A stretch of DNA of 64,000 bases, from NCBI GenBank assembly GCA_027577595.1, contig JANBRJ010000011.1:186001-250000 (forward strand). The letters are read 5' to 3'. The DNA comes from Coemansia sp. RSA 487 (Eukaryota; Kickxellomycota; Kickxellomycetes; Kickxellales; Kickxellaceae). A program made the translations under genes and the position numbers. Of the stretch, positions 42,357-53,230 are shown in pieces. Numbering within the stretch: the first letter of the stretch is position 1; each line of letters starts with the position of its first letter. The notes under the pieces were generated by a model. The model was not told the origin of the DNA and did not search any database. It saw nothing but the letters and a program-made list of their open reading frames with translations.

Positions 42357-43679
42357 TTATTGTTCAATACACGGATATCCAAGTGGAACCAGATGCTCGA
42401 TGCGATTAGACAAGTCGGAACCATGCTTTAACTTTCTGATGCGTGCAACAAACATCCCTGATGAGTTTGAGACCGTTGGATCAAGCCTGAATGCATGTGC
42501 CATTCGACCAAACAAGTGCTTTTCATTCACTAGGTTATGACTGGTCCATTCTGAATCGTTTTTGGGCATCCATATAGGCGACATGGTGACTGAAGAGCCC
42601 TCAAGCAAAGGCGATGGCTCGACACAAGCTTCATTTTCGGAATGTCTGCTCAGAAAACCGCCAAGCACATATTCGTTCTGGTATCGAGAGAGACTGCATG
42701 TGCTGTACACCAGGATCCCGCCAGGTTTAAGAAGGCGCCATCCATTTTCCAGCAGTTTTGTCTGCAAGATAGGCACAGATGTCGATCTGTTGTCATTGAT
42801 AACACAGGTATCCAGTTGCTCCCATCCCCAGCGCTCATATTTGTGTACATGAGCCAGTGATCCGTCATGTGTGCACTCTGCGTCTACCAGAACACGATCG
42901 TACAGATCAGTTCCATTGCATGCGTACGCGCTGCTTAGTAGCTTGGTTGCAAACCATGGCTGCCCTTTGCTTTCGCGCTGCTTCCGCCAGGCCTTACCTT
43001 GCAGCTCACCGCTGGCGCCAGCAGAGTTTTTGATACTCTTGGGATCCCACCAGCGGTCTTGCGGTGCTTTACGATCAAAGGCGGTTCCATCGTCCAGAAA
43101 CAGTCGAATGAAGGCTTTGTCGCTTCCAGCATGCTTTTTTACCAGACTACGGCAGGTAGCTGCACGATGAGCCGAGATGTCAACGCCAGTCACAGAGCCC
43201 TTGACACTTGGCTCGGATTCATTTGTACCGCATGCGTCGTTGTTTAGCATATCCGCTAACAAAAGAAGCTTGGCCCCTGGTGCGCAGCACAGATCGAGAA
43301 CATTGTCGCCAGGAGCTACAGAAAGAGCAAATACTGCAATTCCAGAGCTCACATCCATGCCAACAATATCTCCTGAATTATACGCGCGCAGCTGCGAAAG
43401 CTTGACTGTCGAATCGGCAATCTCCAGAAACCCAGGAATGCCAGCAACAGGATGGACCTTGCACCCAGCATCGGCGCTGATATTCCGGACAATAACCTCT
43501 AGCTCCTCGCTGCAACGTTGTCTGTTCCGTATAATGCGCACATAGCGTGGTAGCTTATCGAACACATCGTATACCTGAGGATCAATGTGGTTATCTTGCA
43601 AGAACGCAAGAAATGAGTCTGATAATTTTGATGAAAGCCTCGGAGCTTCTAAAGCTTCGTTGCTCTCCTGAACAGCCAT
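42357..43679 (-). CDS. NOL1/NOP2/Sun-family RNA m5C methyltransferase
   Basis: A 440-residue S-adenosylmethionine-dependent RNA methyltransferase. Landmarks are the SAM loop VLDLCCAPGAKLLLLADM, SVTGVDISAHRAATCRSLVK, FIRLFLDDGTAFD, motif IV RVLVDAECTHDGSLAHV and motif VI GGILVYSTCSLSRYQNE. The two cysteines of this family, in motifs IV and VI, are both present (DAEC and YSTC), so it should be catalytically competent. Motif IV reads DAECTHDG rather than the more usual DAPCS-, pointing to a divergent subgroup; I cannot assign it to a specific NSUN number or substrate. ATG at 43679; the longer frame upstream starts at a TTG and runs through a (TA)n stretch. It ends 17 bp from the LCP5 stop. Confidence 0.85.
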   Translation of the reverse strand: MAVQESNEALEAPRLSSKLSDSFLAFLQDNHIDPQVYDVFDKLPRYVRIIRNRQRCSEELEVIVRNISADAGCKVHPVAGIPGFLEIADSTVKLSQLRAYNSGDIVGMDVSSGIAVFALSVAPGDNVLDLCCAPGAKLLLLADMLNNDACGTNESEPSVKGSVTGVDISAHRAATCRSLVKKHAGSDKAFIRLFLDDGTAFDRKAPQDRWWDPKSIKNSAGASGELQGKAWRKQRESKGQPWFATKLLSSAYACNGTDLYDRVLVDAECTHDGSLAHVHKYERWGWEQLDTCVINDNRSTSVPILQTKLLENGWRLLKPGGILVYSTCSLSRYQNEYVLGGFLSRHSENEACVEPSPLLEGSSVTMSPIWMPKNDSEWTSHNLVNEKHLFGRMAHAFRLDPTVSNSSGMFVARIRKLKHGSDLSNRIEHLVPLGYPCIEQ

Positions 43680-43999
43680 CTGCAGGGAACAGCCGTCCTT
43701 AAATATCCTCTGTATATATATATATATATATGCACAACAGATAACTAGATGCGTATGGAGAAATGTGTAAGGGTCAACAATCGCAGCCCCAAATTGGTCT
43801 ATAACTTGTGCTGATTTGATCGGGCTACATATCCAACTGATTATGGTCAAAGGGCATCGTTTCTCTCAAGCAACAGCAAAAAAATATTATCTGTGAATGA
43901 AAATGGAAGCAGAAAAAAGTAGATGTGCCTTTGCTTTTCCAATTTACGTTCCTAATTCACATATCTTTTTGTTGTTTTGTTTCTATCGTGCTTTTAGAA
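43680..43999. other. Divergent promoter of the methyltransferase and Sel1 genes
   Basis: 320 bp with the (TA)n tract; otherwise nothing distinct. Confidence 0.55.
43713..43731. repeat. (TA)n dinucleotide microsatellite
   Basis: About nine TA units, 34 bp upstream of the methyltransferase start, in its promoter or leader. Confidence 0.95.
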
Positions 44000-45268
44000 A
44001 TGTATTTACAGCCGACAAAGAACGGAGCCAAAGGAGTTCGACTTCATAGTGTGCCACAGAAGGCAACGGCCTGTAAACGGCTGAACGTAACAAAGCAATG
44101 TTTTGTGTATGCGTCCATTCATTCGAGTGCTGTAGCAAATGGACAACCTGCCACTGCGGAGCTAAAGAGCAAGTTGCTAGAGATCGAACGGCTGCCGTTT
44201 CCAAAGTTCACAATAACCAATTCTGGCATGGCTGATCTTATACCCAACCCCAAACAGTTTGACAAGGACGTGCTGGGCTCGCGGCTCAGCATCACACCAA
44301 TAGAGCTACGCAAGCTGGTCAACCAATTTGTCGAGACGAACAGAGGGAGCTCCAGTATTGCAGAGAATATGGAGATCTGGCGCCGAGACGTACTGGTTGC
44401 TTTTCGTGGCAATTTCTCAGAAATCACACTTGCAGCAAGCATGTTTGCAAAAACATCGCGGAACAAGACGCTGACTTGTGCATTATACAAGGTTGCCGCA
44501 GAGGAAGGGTATCAGAATGCGGCTTACAACTATGCGCTTCTTGTTGGCACCAAAGAACTCAAGGTCACCGGTGGCAACGCGCTTAGTAAAAAGATTATCG
44601 AAGAGCTGGCTCAGCTGGACCACATTCCTAGCATGCTCGCGCTGTCAGATATAAAGATCAGAAGCAAGAATTCCAACGATATGAAGGAAGCCGTAAGGAT
44701 CTTGGAGAAGGCCGCGGAGCTCAAGAATGGACATGCGTACTACAGACTGGGACACATCTACTCCAATGGGCTCCTTGTAAAGCATGACTATAAAAAAGCC
44801 ATAGAGTGGTATGGTAAGCTGGAAGAACTCGGCTCACCTGACGGTTATTACTTGATAGGGTGTATGCTTTTGGAAGGCAAGGGGTCGGCGGATGGTAAGC
44901 CCGATCTAAAGGCAGCATTCGAGAGTTTTGAAAAGGCGGCAGCAAAGGGAAGTGTAATTTCGCAGTACGAGCTCGGTATGCGATATACTGATGGGATAGA
45001 TGTAGCAAAGGACACGGATCTCGGGCTAGAGTATCTGATACTTGCAGCAGAGGGGGAAATGGTTATGGCGATGATCAAGTTGAGCATTCTTTATATGGAA
45101 GGAACTGACATACCAAAGAACTACAAGCAAGCACGCGAGTATCTAGATAAAGCAACCAAATGCGCGGGTACGCACAAAGAGGTAAATGCTACTATTCAGA
45201 AAGTGCGAACAGAACTCGATAAGTTGGACAACGAGCCTAAAGATGAGTCACGGTGCATTGTCATGTAG
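44000..45268 (+). CDS. Sel1-repeat protein with C-terminal CaaX motif
   Basis: A 422-residue protein. The C-terminal half holds about five Sel1-like/TPR repeats: AAEEGYQNAAYNYALLVG, AAELKNGHAYYRLGHIYSNG, ELGSPDGYYLIGCMLLEGKG, AAAKGSVISQYELGMRYTDG and AAEGEMVMAMIKLSILYMEG. It ends RCIVM, a CaaX box (Cys-Ile-Val-Met) that predicts farnesylation and membrane anchoring. That combination is known from Skt5/Chs4-type activators of chitin synthase, but the N terminus here does not resemble Skt5. It is Lys/Arg-rich and lacks acids for the first ~75 residues, so a mitochondrial presequence is the competing reading. Start ATG at 44000 (the frame extends to a GTG). Function unassigned. Confidence 0.75.
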   Translation: MYLQPTKNGAKGVRLHSVPQKATACKRLNVTKQCFVYASIHSSAVANGQPATAELKSKLLEIERLPFPKFTITNSGMADLIPNPKQFDKDVLGSRLSITPIELRKLVNQFVETNRGSSSIAENMEIWRRDVLVAFRGNFSEITLAASMFAKTSRNKTLTCALYKVAAEEGYQNAAYNYALLVGTKELKVTGGNALSKKIIEELAQLDHIPSMLALSDIKIRSKNSNDMKEAVRILEKAAELKNGHAYYRLGHIYSNGLLVKHDYKKAIEWYGKLEELGSPDGYYLIGCMLLEGKGSADGKPDLKAAFESFEKAAAKGSVISQYELGMRYTDGIDVAKDTDLGLEYLILAAEGEMVMAMIKLSILYMEGTDIPKNYKQAREYLDKATKCAGTHKEVNATIQKVRTELDKLDNEPKDESRCIVM

Positions 45269-45456
45269 GTCTGTATGGCGGTGGGGCTAGAAAGTAGGTA
45301 TTTCTCTTGTAGCAACTGCTGCCCATGTGGCATATTTGATATTTAAATATATAAAATACTTGATTAGCTGAATATTAAAATAGTCAAATGTTTATCCAGC
45401 TAAAGCAAAACTGCTATAGCATGAATCTTTTACTTTTGTAACTTTTCTTTTTGGAA

Positions 45457-47049
45457 ATGGTATCTATTACATTGTCAGCTGCTAGATTTCTAGTAGTGCT
45501 GGTGCTGGCATTCAGCCGCTTTCATTGTTTTGCGGAGATTGAAAAACAAACTTTTGTACAACCATTGGATCATTTCGGAAACAGTAGCGCATCAACAGAG
45601 TTTCAGCAGACATACTTTGTGCAAAATAAACACTACCGCAATGGAGGACCAGTGCTGCTCTATGGAGTTGGAGAGCGGATGGCTACTATCTCGGATATTG
45701 AGAACGGATGGATTGATACGCTGGCACGCGAAACGCATGGCTTGATTGTGCTTATCGAACTTCGATTTTACGGGAACTCTGTGCCAAAGATGGCAGATGG
45801 CGACAATAATAATGACAATGGCAATAGCACAGCCGATATTTTGCAGTTTTTGACTGTCAAACAGATGATGGCTGATACGAGGCGATTTATAAAGCACGTA
45901 CAGCTTCCAGATGTTCTACAGCACAAAGAGTATACAAGAGCCAGGAATGGAGATACTCCTTGGGTGCTTGTGGGCGGGTCGTTCGCAGGAAGCCTCATGG
46001 CATGGACAAAGCAGCAGTACTCGGACATTAACGCCTTTGTGGTCGCGTCCAGCGCACCGATGGTAGTCAAGGACGGGTACTGGGAGTTTGACCAGATGGC
46101 TTCCTGGCGATTACCATGTGCACACAACCTTTCTCTTGCAGTACAACAGCTGGACGACGAGCTAGATAAGGGAGACAACAAGACATTTGCCACAATAAAA
46201 AGGCGATTTGGGCTAGAGAATATTCCAAGCATCAATCTTTTTGTTTCTGCATTGGCGATCCAGGTATCGCTACTTATCCAGGCGCCCGCTAGACAGCAAA
46301 CGCTGGACCAGATCAACGGGTTTTGCGACCATCTCGCTGCCAACTCGCTAGTTCATGTAACACGATCATTTTCCCAAAGACATAGAATCCTGCCTCAAAC
46401 AGGATGCCCCAAAGGCGACGACCGCTCATGGTTTTGGCAGCAATGCCTGGAGCTGGGGATGTGGCAAACCGCACCACTCCCTGCAGATCGTGTCCATTTC
46501 AACAGTCGCTTGCGCTCTCGAAGACTAACGACAGAGTACTTCCATACACAATGTGCAGAATGCTTTCCAATGAGTCGGAACAGATGGGCAGCGGCGCAAA
46601 AGCAGGCGTTTCGTGCATTTGCACAACATGCACTCGAATCGTTCGCTGGAAATATCAATGCCAGCGACATGCTATTTACTGTGGGCGAGCTTGATCCATG
46701 GCGCTTTTTGACACTTGATACACAGTTACCTATATCGGGCACACCACACGTTATTGTAATTCCAGGTGCCTCACACGTAGAGGATTTGCTTGGCCCCCTT
46801 GACAATGACGATGTTGATGGCATTGGTTCTGGCGAGCGCCCAGAAATCCAGAGCGCGCGATCGATTATTGTAAGAGAAGTGAGTAACTGGTCACAGAGCT
46901 TTCAGCATCGTTTGCAGAACAACCAAACAGTAATTGTACATTCCAACATTTTTTATAAAATCAAAAGAAGCGTTACACGAGCGAAAGAAGTGCTGTGTTT
47001 CATGTTTCTGTTTGTAGGTTTTGTTTTGGTGGTACTGCATAAAATATGA
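45457..47049 (+). CDS. Serine carboxypeptidase S28 family, secreted or membrane-anchored
   Basis: A 530-residue alpha/beta-hydrolase of peptidase family S28 (prolyl carboxypeptidase, DPP7 and PRSS16 group). It has an N-terminal signal peptide (MVSITLSAARFLVVLVLAFS, likely cut after CFA) and the family opening FVQPLDHFGNSSAS. The triad is visible: nucleophile Ser in VLVGGSFAGSLMAW, Asp in GELDPWRFL and His in PGASHVEDLL. Several N-x-S/T sites fit a secreted glycoprotein. Unlike most S28 enzymes it ends with a hydrophobic helix (VLCFMFLFVGFVLVVLHKI), suggesting a type I membrane anchor. Start ATG at 45457; the frame extends two codons to a TTG. Substrate cannot be read from sequence. Confidence 0.88.
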   Translation: MVSITLSAARFLVVLVLAFSRFHCFAEIEKQTFVQPLDHFGNSSASTEFQQTYFVQNKHYRNGGPVLLYGVGERMATISDIENGWIDTLARETHGLIVLIELRFYGNSVPKMADGDNNNDNGNSTADILQFLTVKQMMADTRRFIKHVQLPDVLQHKEYTRARNGDTPWVLVGGSFAGSLMAWTKQQYSDINAFVVASSAPMVVKDGYWEFDQMASWRLPCAHNLSLAVQQLDDELDKGDNKTFATIKRRFGLENIPSINLFVSALAIQVSLLIQAPARQQTLDQINGFCDHLAANSLVHVTRSFSQRHRILPQTGCPKGDDRSWFWQQCLELGMWQTAPLPADRVHFNSRLRSRRLTTEYFHTQCAECFPMSRNRWAAAQKQAFRAFAQHALESFAGNINASDMLFTVGELDPWRFLTLDTQLPISGTPHVIVIPGASHVEDLLGPLDNDDVDGIGSGERPEIQSARSIIVREVSNWSQSFQHRLQNNQTVIVHSNIFYKIKRSVTRAKEVLCFMFLFVGFVLVVLHKI

Positions 47050-47375
47050 GTTGACGAAAAGCCAAAGTCCGCATTATAGAATTCCAAACTTGCTGCGGAA
47101 GATGCAACGAAAATTCCAAGCTTTCTTACTTCAAAGCCATTGTGGTGGAATAGAGAAATGCAGGATGAGGGCGTTATTACTATTTTTTGAAAAATAAACT
47201 CTGATTTTTTTGTGGTGCAACAAATGGTTGCATGAATGAAAACCACCAAAGAACTATCACATTGTGTACTTTTTTCTTCTCCACTCTTCGTTTTTTTGCT
47301 ATTTTTATTTATATTTCTATAACCGAACAATTTCAGCAATTCCAACGCTCCTGGAAGAAATACACTAAATTGACA
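47050..47375. other. Intergenic: DM9 gene 1 promoter
   Basis: 326 bp, T-rich toward the DM9 start. An AGAATTCCAA string lies at 47078-47087. No gene seen. Confidence 0.5.
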
Positions 47376-48089
47376 ATGTTTGGAAGCAGCGACGACATCC
47401 AAAGACACAGCGGTCAGGCACCACCACCTCCAGGATACACCCCACAGCAGCAGCAACAGCAACAGCAACATGGCGGACAGGCTCCACCTCCGCCCCCATG
47501 CGGCTTCAATACCGAAAACCAACAGCCGCCTAACCAACATGGCCCATCGCCGCCACAAGCAGGAAACTCAAACAGCGGCCCGGGCTACGGAATTAACTAT
47601 ACTGGGCGGTCCGGCGCTGACGGCGGAAATAAGGCAGGGCTGCAATGGGTAAGCGCATCAAACGGACATATCCCACCAAACGCAGTGCAGGGAGGAATTG
47701 AGAAAGACGGCACGCCGCTTTTCGTGGCACGAGCAATATACAAGGGCGGTCTGCATCCAGGCAAAGCAGGACAGCATCTGGAGAATGGCGGATGCAACAT
47801 TGGGTTTGGACACAAGGAGATCGCAGTGTCGGAATACCAGATCCTGTGCGGCGATGCCAGCAAACTCCGATGGGTGCGGCAAGAAGGCCCGCTTATCATC
47901 CAAGGGTTTGTGCCATACCCAGCGGGACACGAGGAGAGTGGCGAGCCGCTTTATATCGCCAAGACGCTTTACGACGGTTCGCAGCAGCTCGGCAAGTGCG
48001 CGCCGCATATCAAGAAAGGCATGTCGTTTCCATATGGCCATAAGGAAAAGACAACAGACAACTACATGGTTCTTGCTCAAGCAGACTAA
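47376..48089 (+). CDS. DM9-repeat (DUF3421) protein 1
   Basis: A 237-residue protein. The first ~90 residues are Pro/Gln/Gly-rich (a run of eight Gln, APPPP blocks). The rest is two DM9 repeats: GLQWVSASNGHIPPNAVQGG, PLFVARAIYKGGLHPGKAG and GCNIGFGHKEIAVSEYQILC, then PLYIAKTLYDGSQQLGKCA and SFPYGHKEKTTDNYMVL. DM9 modules are best known from animals (mannose-binding oyster lectins, insect proteins, natterin-like toxin partners). The fungal role is unknown; a cytosolic or surface carbohydrate-binding lectin is a reasonable inference. No signal peptide or membrane segment. ATG at 47376 is chosen because the paralog at 58328-59098 begins at the equivalent point, although an in-frame ATG exists at 47232. 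Confidence 0.88.
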   Translation: MFGSSDDIQRHSGQAPPPPGYTPQQQQQQQQHGGQAPPPPPCGFNTENQQPPNQHGPSPPQAGNSNSGPGYGINYTGRSGADGGNKAGLQWVSASNGHIPPNAVQGGIEKDGTPLFVARAIYKGGLHPGKAGQHLENGGCNIGFGHKEIAVSEYQILCGDASKLRWVRQEGPLIIQGFVPYPAGHEESGEPLYIAKTLYDGSQQLGKCAPHIKKGMSFPYGHKEKTTDNYMVLAQAD

Positions 48090-50078
48090 CATACCGCAAT
48101 TCTGCGTTTCCTTTTTAGCAACTTCTCACATCCGTTTTCCACATTGACCTTTGAATATACCGATATTATCGGAATACCAGAAACACAGGTGCGCATTCGG
48201 CAATGCAGGTGAACTAATCAATTTGCTTTGTATATTTTGTTTTTCCATGATGCTACACTGGAGCAGCTGGCAAAAATGCATGTAGATCTAACTTTGTGTC
48301 TTGCTTGAAGAAACTACAAAGCCCGCTGTAGAATCCGCATTTAACCATACACGAGTTTCTACATCCGAAAACACCATCGCTATTGGCTGCTGAATATCAG
48401 CAAGTTTCGGCCGATAAAGATCTATAAAGACAGTCCCAACACGAATTGCCGCCACAAAGGCAATCTAATTGATAATCCATGTGAAATGAGGTAATGAGAT
48501 ATGGACGTTTTTCGCACGGTCTTTCACCTGCACACCCAACCGCCCCTGCCCCAACACAAAGGACCTCTAAAACGGCCTTTCTTTTTCTACGGATGTAACA
48601 CGGCCGCATTCCAGAAACCATCGCTGATACGGTAAGCTGATATCAGTTCGTTGCAAAAAGCTGACGGAAATCTAGCATCAGATGAATCCATTTGTTAAAT
48701 GCTTCTTGTTCATTAAATATGGTGATATGGAGCAAGAGGGACTTCAAAAATTAGCAATATCTTTGCATAAAGGCTTTATGTTGCTGATTGTTTGAAGAAA
48801 TCAAATGTCAAGACAAGGGAGGTTTGGGTGGGGGCCACTTGACCTGGACAGAACAAGTATACGGCCACTTTTCTGAGAGAAAAATAGCCGATCAATGCGT
48901 ATGCATCCAGCCCTGCCGCACAGCAGACACGACGATGGTGTGTGCTGCACTTGCTGGGTGGATGGGATCCATTTGAGGCGCGGCGCTCAGATCCATGCTG
49001 TTTTTTGGAAGACAAAAGCGCTGGCTGGACAGGCAAATAAACCCTTTTTGGTGGTTGGGGCAGCAGCCAATCACATGAGCTCTGCGTATTTTTAGATTGT
49101 CGCACAGGAATAGCAGGAATAATTTTTGTGCCTGGAAAAACGGGGTGCGGCGGAGCATCTTGCCTCAGCCGCACGAACACTGCAGCACAATTACAGCAGG
49201 CGTCGCACATCTTCATCACCACATCCCATCCTCTTTTGCTGCCTTGTCCATCCTTCTCCAAGTATAGTGTTCTTTTTTCGTCCACTACTTGGTTTATTTT
49301 TACACCCTCTGCAGTTCTATTTTTCTCTTCTATTTTTTTCTTAGCTTGTGCCCGTCAGAAAAAAAGGTCTGCATCCATTGGCACCAAGTTTTTTTCCAAT
49401 AGAGCCAGGGCGTAATCCCAGACAACACGTTTTCGCGTTTTTCTTTTCTCTTTAGCGCTTTCAAGCCCTTTTTTCCACTTGTTCGTTTTGCTTATTTGCA
49501 CTTGTTTAAAAATAAACGGGTTATTTATAGAGGAAGCTCTTCTTGGAAACAATCATACCCGTCCCCTTTTCTCTAGCTGCTTCGCTATTGACCTTAGCAG
49601 TATTAACTTGTTTCCAGTTTCTGTTGTATAAAGACTATCTGTTAAAAGGACGAGTATCCGGAACTGCTGTCTTGCTCCTGCCCTGCGCTACTTTGTTCTT
49701 CATCCAAAAAGAGCAAACAAGCCCCTTTGTGCTAACATCGCCAGTTTAGCATCCGGTTTGTCTTGGTTGAGGACCCTTGCTGCTCATATAGCGGCTGTGT
49801 TCATTTGGTTGTTGTCCATATATAAACCAAGCAGTCTCATCGGGCTCGGAGCTCCCGCCGTTGCTAATAATATAATTCTCATCTCCTTCCACGACCTGGT
49901 CGCTAATATTAAACTTATTTTTTTTATATTCTCTTGACTTTATTAATCCCTCCTTTACTTCCTACTCGGTCGCTACTAGTCGCTGTATTCTTGCGTTTGA
50001 TACCGGAATACTACTGCATCTCTGTTATATCTCCTCTCACACATACACCAGAAAAAAACAACAGCAGCAGTCTAGACA
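48090..50078. other. Long intergenic region: MADS gene promoter
   Basis: About 2.0 kb between DM9 gene 1 and the MADS gene. The part from about 49200 is strongly CT-rich, as in long fungal leaders. Open frames here, including one of 169 codons at 48776-49285 on the minus strand, match no known family. Confidence 0.55.
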
Positions 50079-52064
50079 ATGGGCAGAAAGAAGATCAAGA
50101 TCCAGACGATCAAGGATGAGCGCAACCGCCAGGTGACTTTTCTGAAGCGCAAGGCGGGCCTGCTCAAAAAGGCGTACGAGCTCAGCGTTCTGTGCGATTG
50201 TGAGATAGCAGTCATCATCTTCAGCTCACAGAACAAACTCGTACAGTATGCGTCGACCAACATGGACAAGGTGCTGATGCGCTACACCGACTACGGCGAG
50301 CCCAACGAGAGCCTGACAAACGTCCAATGCTCGGCCATGTACGGCGACGGCGAGAATGACGACGACGACATGTACCGGGGTGCCCCTGCCGCCATCGACA
50401 GGCATATGCAGGTTGCCGATGCCGGCTACGACTTCACGTCGCCGCTGAACCCCGGCGCCGCCATCCATTCGCCGCCCGACCTCCACTACAGGCAGGCGTA
50501 CGCCGATGCCGCAAACAACTCCGCCGCTGCCGCCGCCGCCGCCGCAGTCGCTGCCGCCTCATCTGTTCCCCTTGTCGGTGCTTCTCCTATGTCTGTGGCC
50601 TCGCAGTCGTATATGCACCATGACCAGCAGCAGAGCCACTTGGGCGCTGGGTACTCTCCCAGCATTGATGGTATCGATTCGGCCGTAAACGCCTCGTACT
50701 ACCCTGCCTCCATGTCCTATGCAAACCAAGCGTCTGGCAGCTCCATTTATGGCCACCAGCAACGGGCCATTCCCCAGTCATCACTTGCTCAGTCCATATC
50801 TGCATATCCGTACGGCTTGGCACAACCGAAAGCTTCATCGCCACTGGGCTTGTCGCAATCGCAGATCCAGCAACAGCAGTCGCAGCAGCAGCTTGCTTAT
50901 ACCCAGCCGCTGATGCGCACATACCCGTACCAGTCGCTTGGCAACTATTCGACGTCGCAGCAACAACAATCTCAACAAGCTCAGAGCGGCGTTGTCCTTC
51001 CTGGGTCTGATAGCCTTTCGCAAACAGGCTCCGTAATGTACCAGGTCGGCCAGCCGTACCAGCCTGGTCAGGTTCTTGGTCGCTCTATGGATTCTTATCG
51101 CTCTCGGATATCTACCCCAACCTCTGCTTCAGGAACTTCATCTGCCACCCCTCAGTACATGGTCTATCGTATGCCAGACGGCACCACTCAAACAATCGAC
51201 CCCAACCAGCAGCTCCAGTTGCCACAAAATAGCCAACAGCAGCTCCAGACGATTGCCGAGGACGAAGACCAGAACCAAGACCAAGAGCAGAGCCAGAATA
51301 ATGCAGACCAGGACGACCAGCAACAGCAGCAACCTAGTGCCAGCAATTCTGCGCGGAAAGAGGATAGTGCTGACAACGAAGATCTCTTCAACAGTTCGCC
51401 CAGCAGACAGCAATCGAACGACCCGCCGGATCTACGGGTTGAGATCCCAAACCAGCAGAGCAAGAGCAACAAGGGCTCAAGCTCCTCTTCTGATCCACGG
51501 CGATCTGCAACCAGCTCCAGCAGACACGATTCAACACCCGAATCGAGTGCTGCATCAGCAAGCAGATCCGCATCGGGGGCACATGCTCGTGGTCGAAGGT
51601 TCCCGCTTGCTGTCAACACCACTGCGCGTGCAGCGGCGGCAGCTGGCGGCGGTGTTGCTGCCGCAGGCAACGAGCCCGGTCCGCAGACGGCCATGCTTAT
51701 CGAGTACGTTCAGAGTCTACCGTCGCCATCGACGTTCCAGCCTATAATGTACCAGCAGAACGAAGGCTTCAGCCCCATGGAGTTTGGAACAACGCCTATT
51801 GTTGGGCCACAAAGCACTAGCGCCTTCCAATGGCCAATTCCTACGGCTCCTTCATCCGGCGCATCGACACCATCTGTAACAGCACACTCGAACCAGCATG
51901 GCGCTACAAGTAACGGGGGCAGCGCTGTAGCAAGCGTACCTTCGCGGGCTCCGCACCAACCTTCGCCGTTAAAACGCAACATCGCAAAGACAACAGCACC
52001 GTTGACTCCATCTGAGCCTTTGCCTCAACACAACGGGTCGCCAAAGAAGCGCACACGAACGTAG
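50079..52064 (+). CDS. MEF2/Rlm1-type MADS-box transcription factor
   Basis: A 661-residue DNA-binding protein. The N-terminal 60 residues are a type II (MEF2-like) MADS box: [60 protein letters not shown]. The following short stretch ([19 protein letters not shown]) resembles the MEF2 domain. The rest is low complexity: Ala runs (GCC/GCT triplet tracts), many Gln runs (CAG/CAA) and Ser-rich segments, ending in a short basic tail (SPKKRTRT). In yeasts, Rlm1 is activated by the cell-wall-integrity MAP kinase; a similar role is inference. No intron is needed, and the promoter region is long. Start ATG at 50079 (ACAATGGGC). Confidence 0.93.
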   Translation: MGRKKIKIQTIKDERNRQVTFLKRKAGLLKKAYELSVLCDCEIAVIIFSSQNKLVQYASTNMDKVLMRYTDYGEPNESLTNVQCSAMYGDGENDDDDMYRGAPAAIDRHMQVADAGYDFTSPLNPGAAIHSPPDLHYRQAYADAANNSAAAAAAAAVAAASSVPLVGASPMSVASQSYMHHDQQQSHLGAGYSPSIDGIDSAVNASYYPASMSYANQASGSSIYGHQQRAIPQSSLAQSISAYPYGLAQPKASSPLGLSQSQIQQQQSQQQLAYTQPLMRTYPYQSLGNYSTSQQQQSQQAQSGVVLPGSDSLSQTGSVMYQVGQPYQPGQVLGRSMDSYRSRISTPTSASGTSSATPQYMVYRMPDGTTQTIDPNQQLQLPQNSQQQLQTIAEDEDQNQDQEQSQNNADQDDQQQQQPSASNSARKEDSADNEDLFNSSPSRQQSNDPPDLRVEIPNQQSKSNKGSSSSSDPRRSATSSSRHDSTPESSAASASRSASGAHARGRRFPLAVNTTARAAAAAGGGVAAAGNEPGPQTAMLIEYVQSLPSPSTFQPIMYQQNEGFSPMEFGTTPIVGPQSTSAFQWPIPTAPSSGASTPSVTAHSNQHGATSNGGSAVASVPSRAPHQPSPLKRNIAKTTAPLTPSEPLPQHNGSPKKRTRT

Positions 52065-53230
52065 ATGGAGGAACTTATCTGCAGAGAAAATTGCAAGTTG
52101 TTAGGCTGGTCCCTTGACCTGTCTTTTTTTCTCAGTGAACTTTTTCAAAGCTTCTACGTTAGCCTATCTTTTTGACAGTATAGCCTTGCGATGCCGTGTA
52201 TTAATATCCGTTTATTTATTTACTTATACGTTTGTTCTGAAATGCTGTTCAACTGGTCTTTAGTTTTTTTCGTTTAATATACTCGAAACAATTTATTTTT
52301 AAATCACTAGTTGTTGATTGTATGTACAGTTTGCTTATAGTTTATAAATGGAAGGTGGCACTAGCGGAATATAGTACAATTAAGGTTGGATCTTGAGAAA
52401 TTCCTTGATTTATATAATTACCTAATAGTAGCGTACAGCAAGATAAACAAGTCATTTATAACGAATTAGCAAAACCAAGTTATTTGCAACCACATGTGTA
52501 CTTTGCATATTTTCTCTTCGCGCAATAGTTATAAATACTCAGAATGTATGGTATGGTTTAATGGTGTTATCCACATAAACTTACCCAAGAGAGGAAACCC
52601 CTCCAAAAAAAGGAGAAAGCTTCCCTGCTCCTTGAAGTTTTTCAGAGTGGTGCATGAAAGTTGTCATCATAGCATTTATTATTGCCGGTTATTCCAGCAT
52701 TATGGATTGTACATACCTTGACATTTCACGTAATGAGAGACGAATTCGGTGCTAAATACAAATTACTCTGTTACAGCAACAAGCAAATAGAAACGAATCA
52801 CTAGGTGTACCAAACTGCATCTATACCTTTAAAAATATTTACAACAAAAAAATCATAAAGAAAAGAAAAAAGCAGCAGACATCGCGTTTCAACAGATGGC
52901 AATAAAAGGGTGCTCTTTTCCTGCTTTTTCTAGAGAAAAATTTTCAAGCGCGTGATTATAATAATCCCAATCAAGAGCCACTTTTATCTACACTTTTTGT
53001 GACTGCTTGTGGCTTTGGTTCTGAGCTTTAGAAAACAACACATTTACAGCGTAAGCCAAGCAATTGAAAGACCTGCCATTTTATAATCGTGTTTTATATT
53101 GTCTGCGGGACAATACACAAAAACTATAGAAAAAGAGGGGGTGTGAGAATCCAGAATAGAAAAAAAGAAACAGAAAAGAGAGGTTTATAGGGCAAGACAC
53201 GCTTGTCCATAGCAAGCAAAACATCTATGC
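52065..53230. other. Convergent gap: MADS and ATP synthase alpha 3' regions
   Basis: About 1.17 kb of AT-rich DNA (poly-A and poly-T runs) between two converging genes. No gene recognised. Confidence 0.55.

Noticed and set aside
48776-49285. A 169-codon open frame in the MADS promoter region, minus strand
   Set aside because: Composition and content look random, and no start context, homology or splice support was seen.
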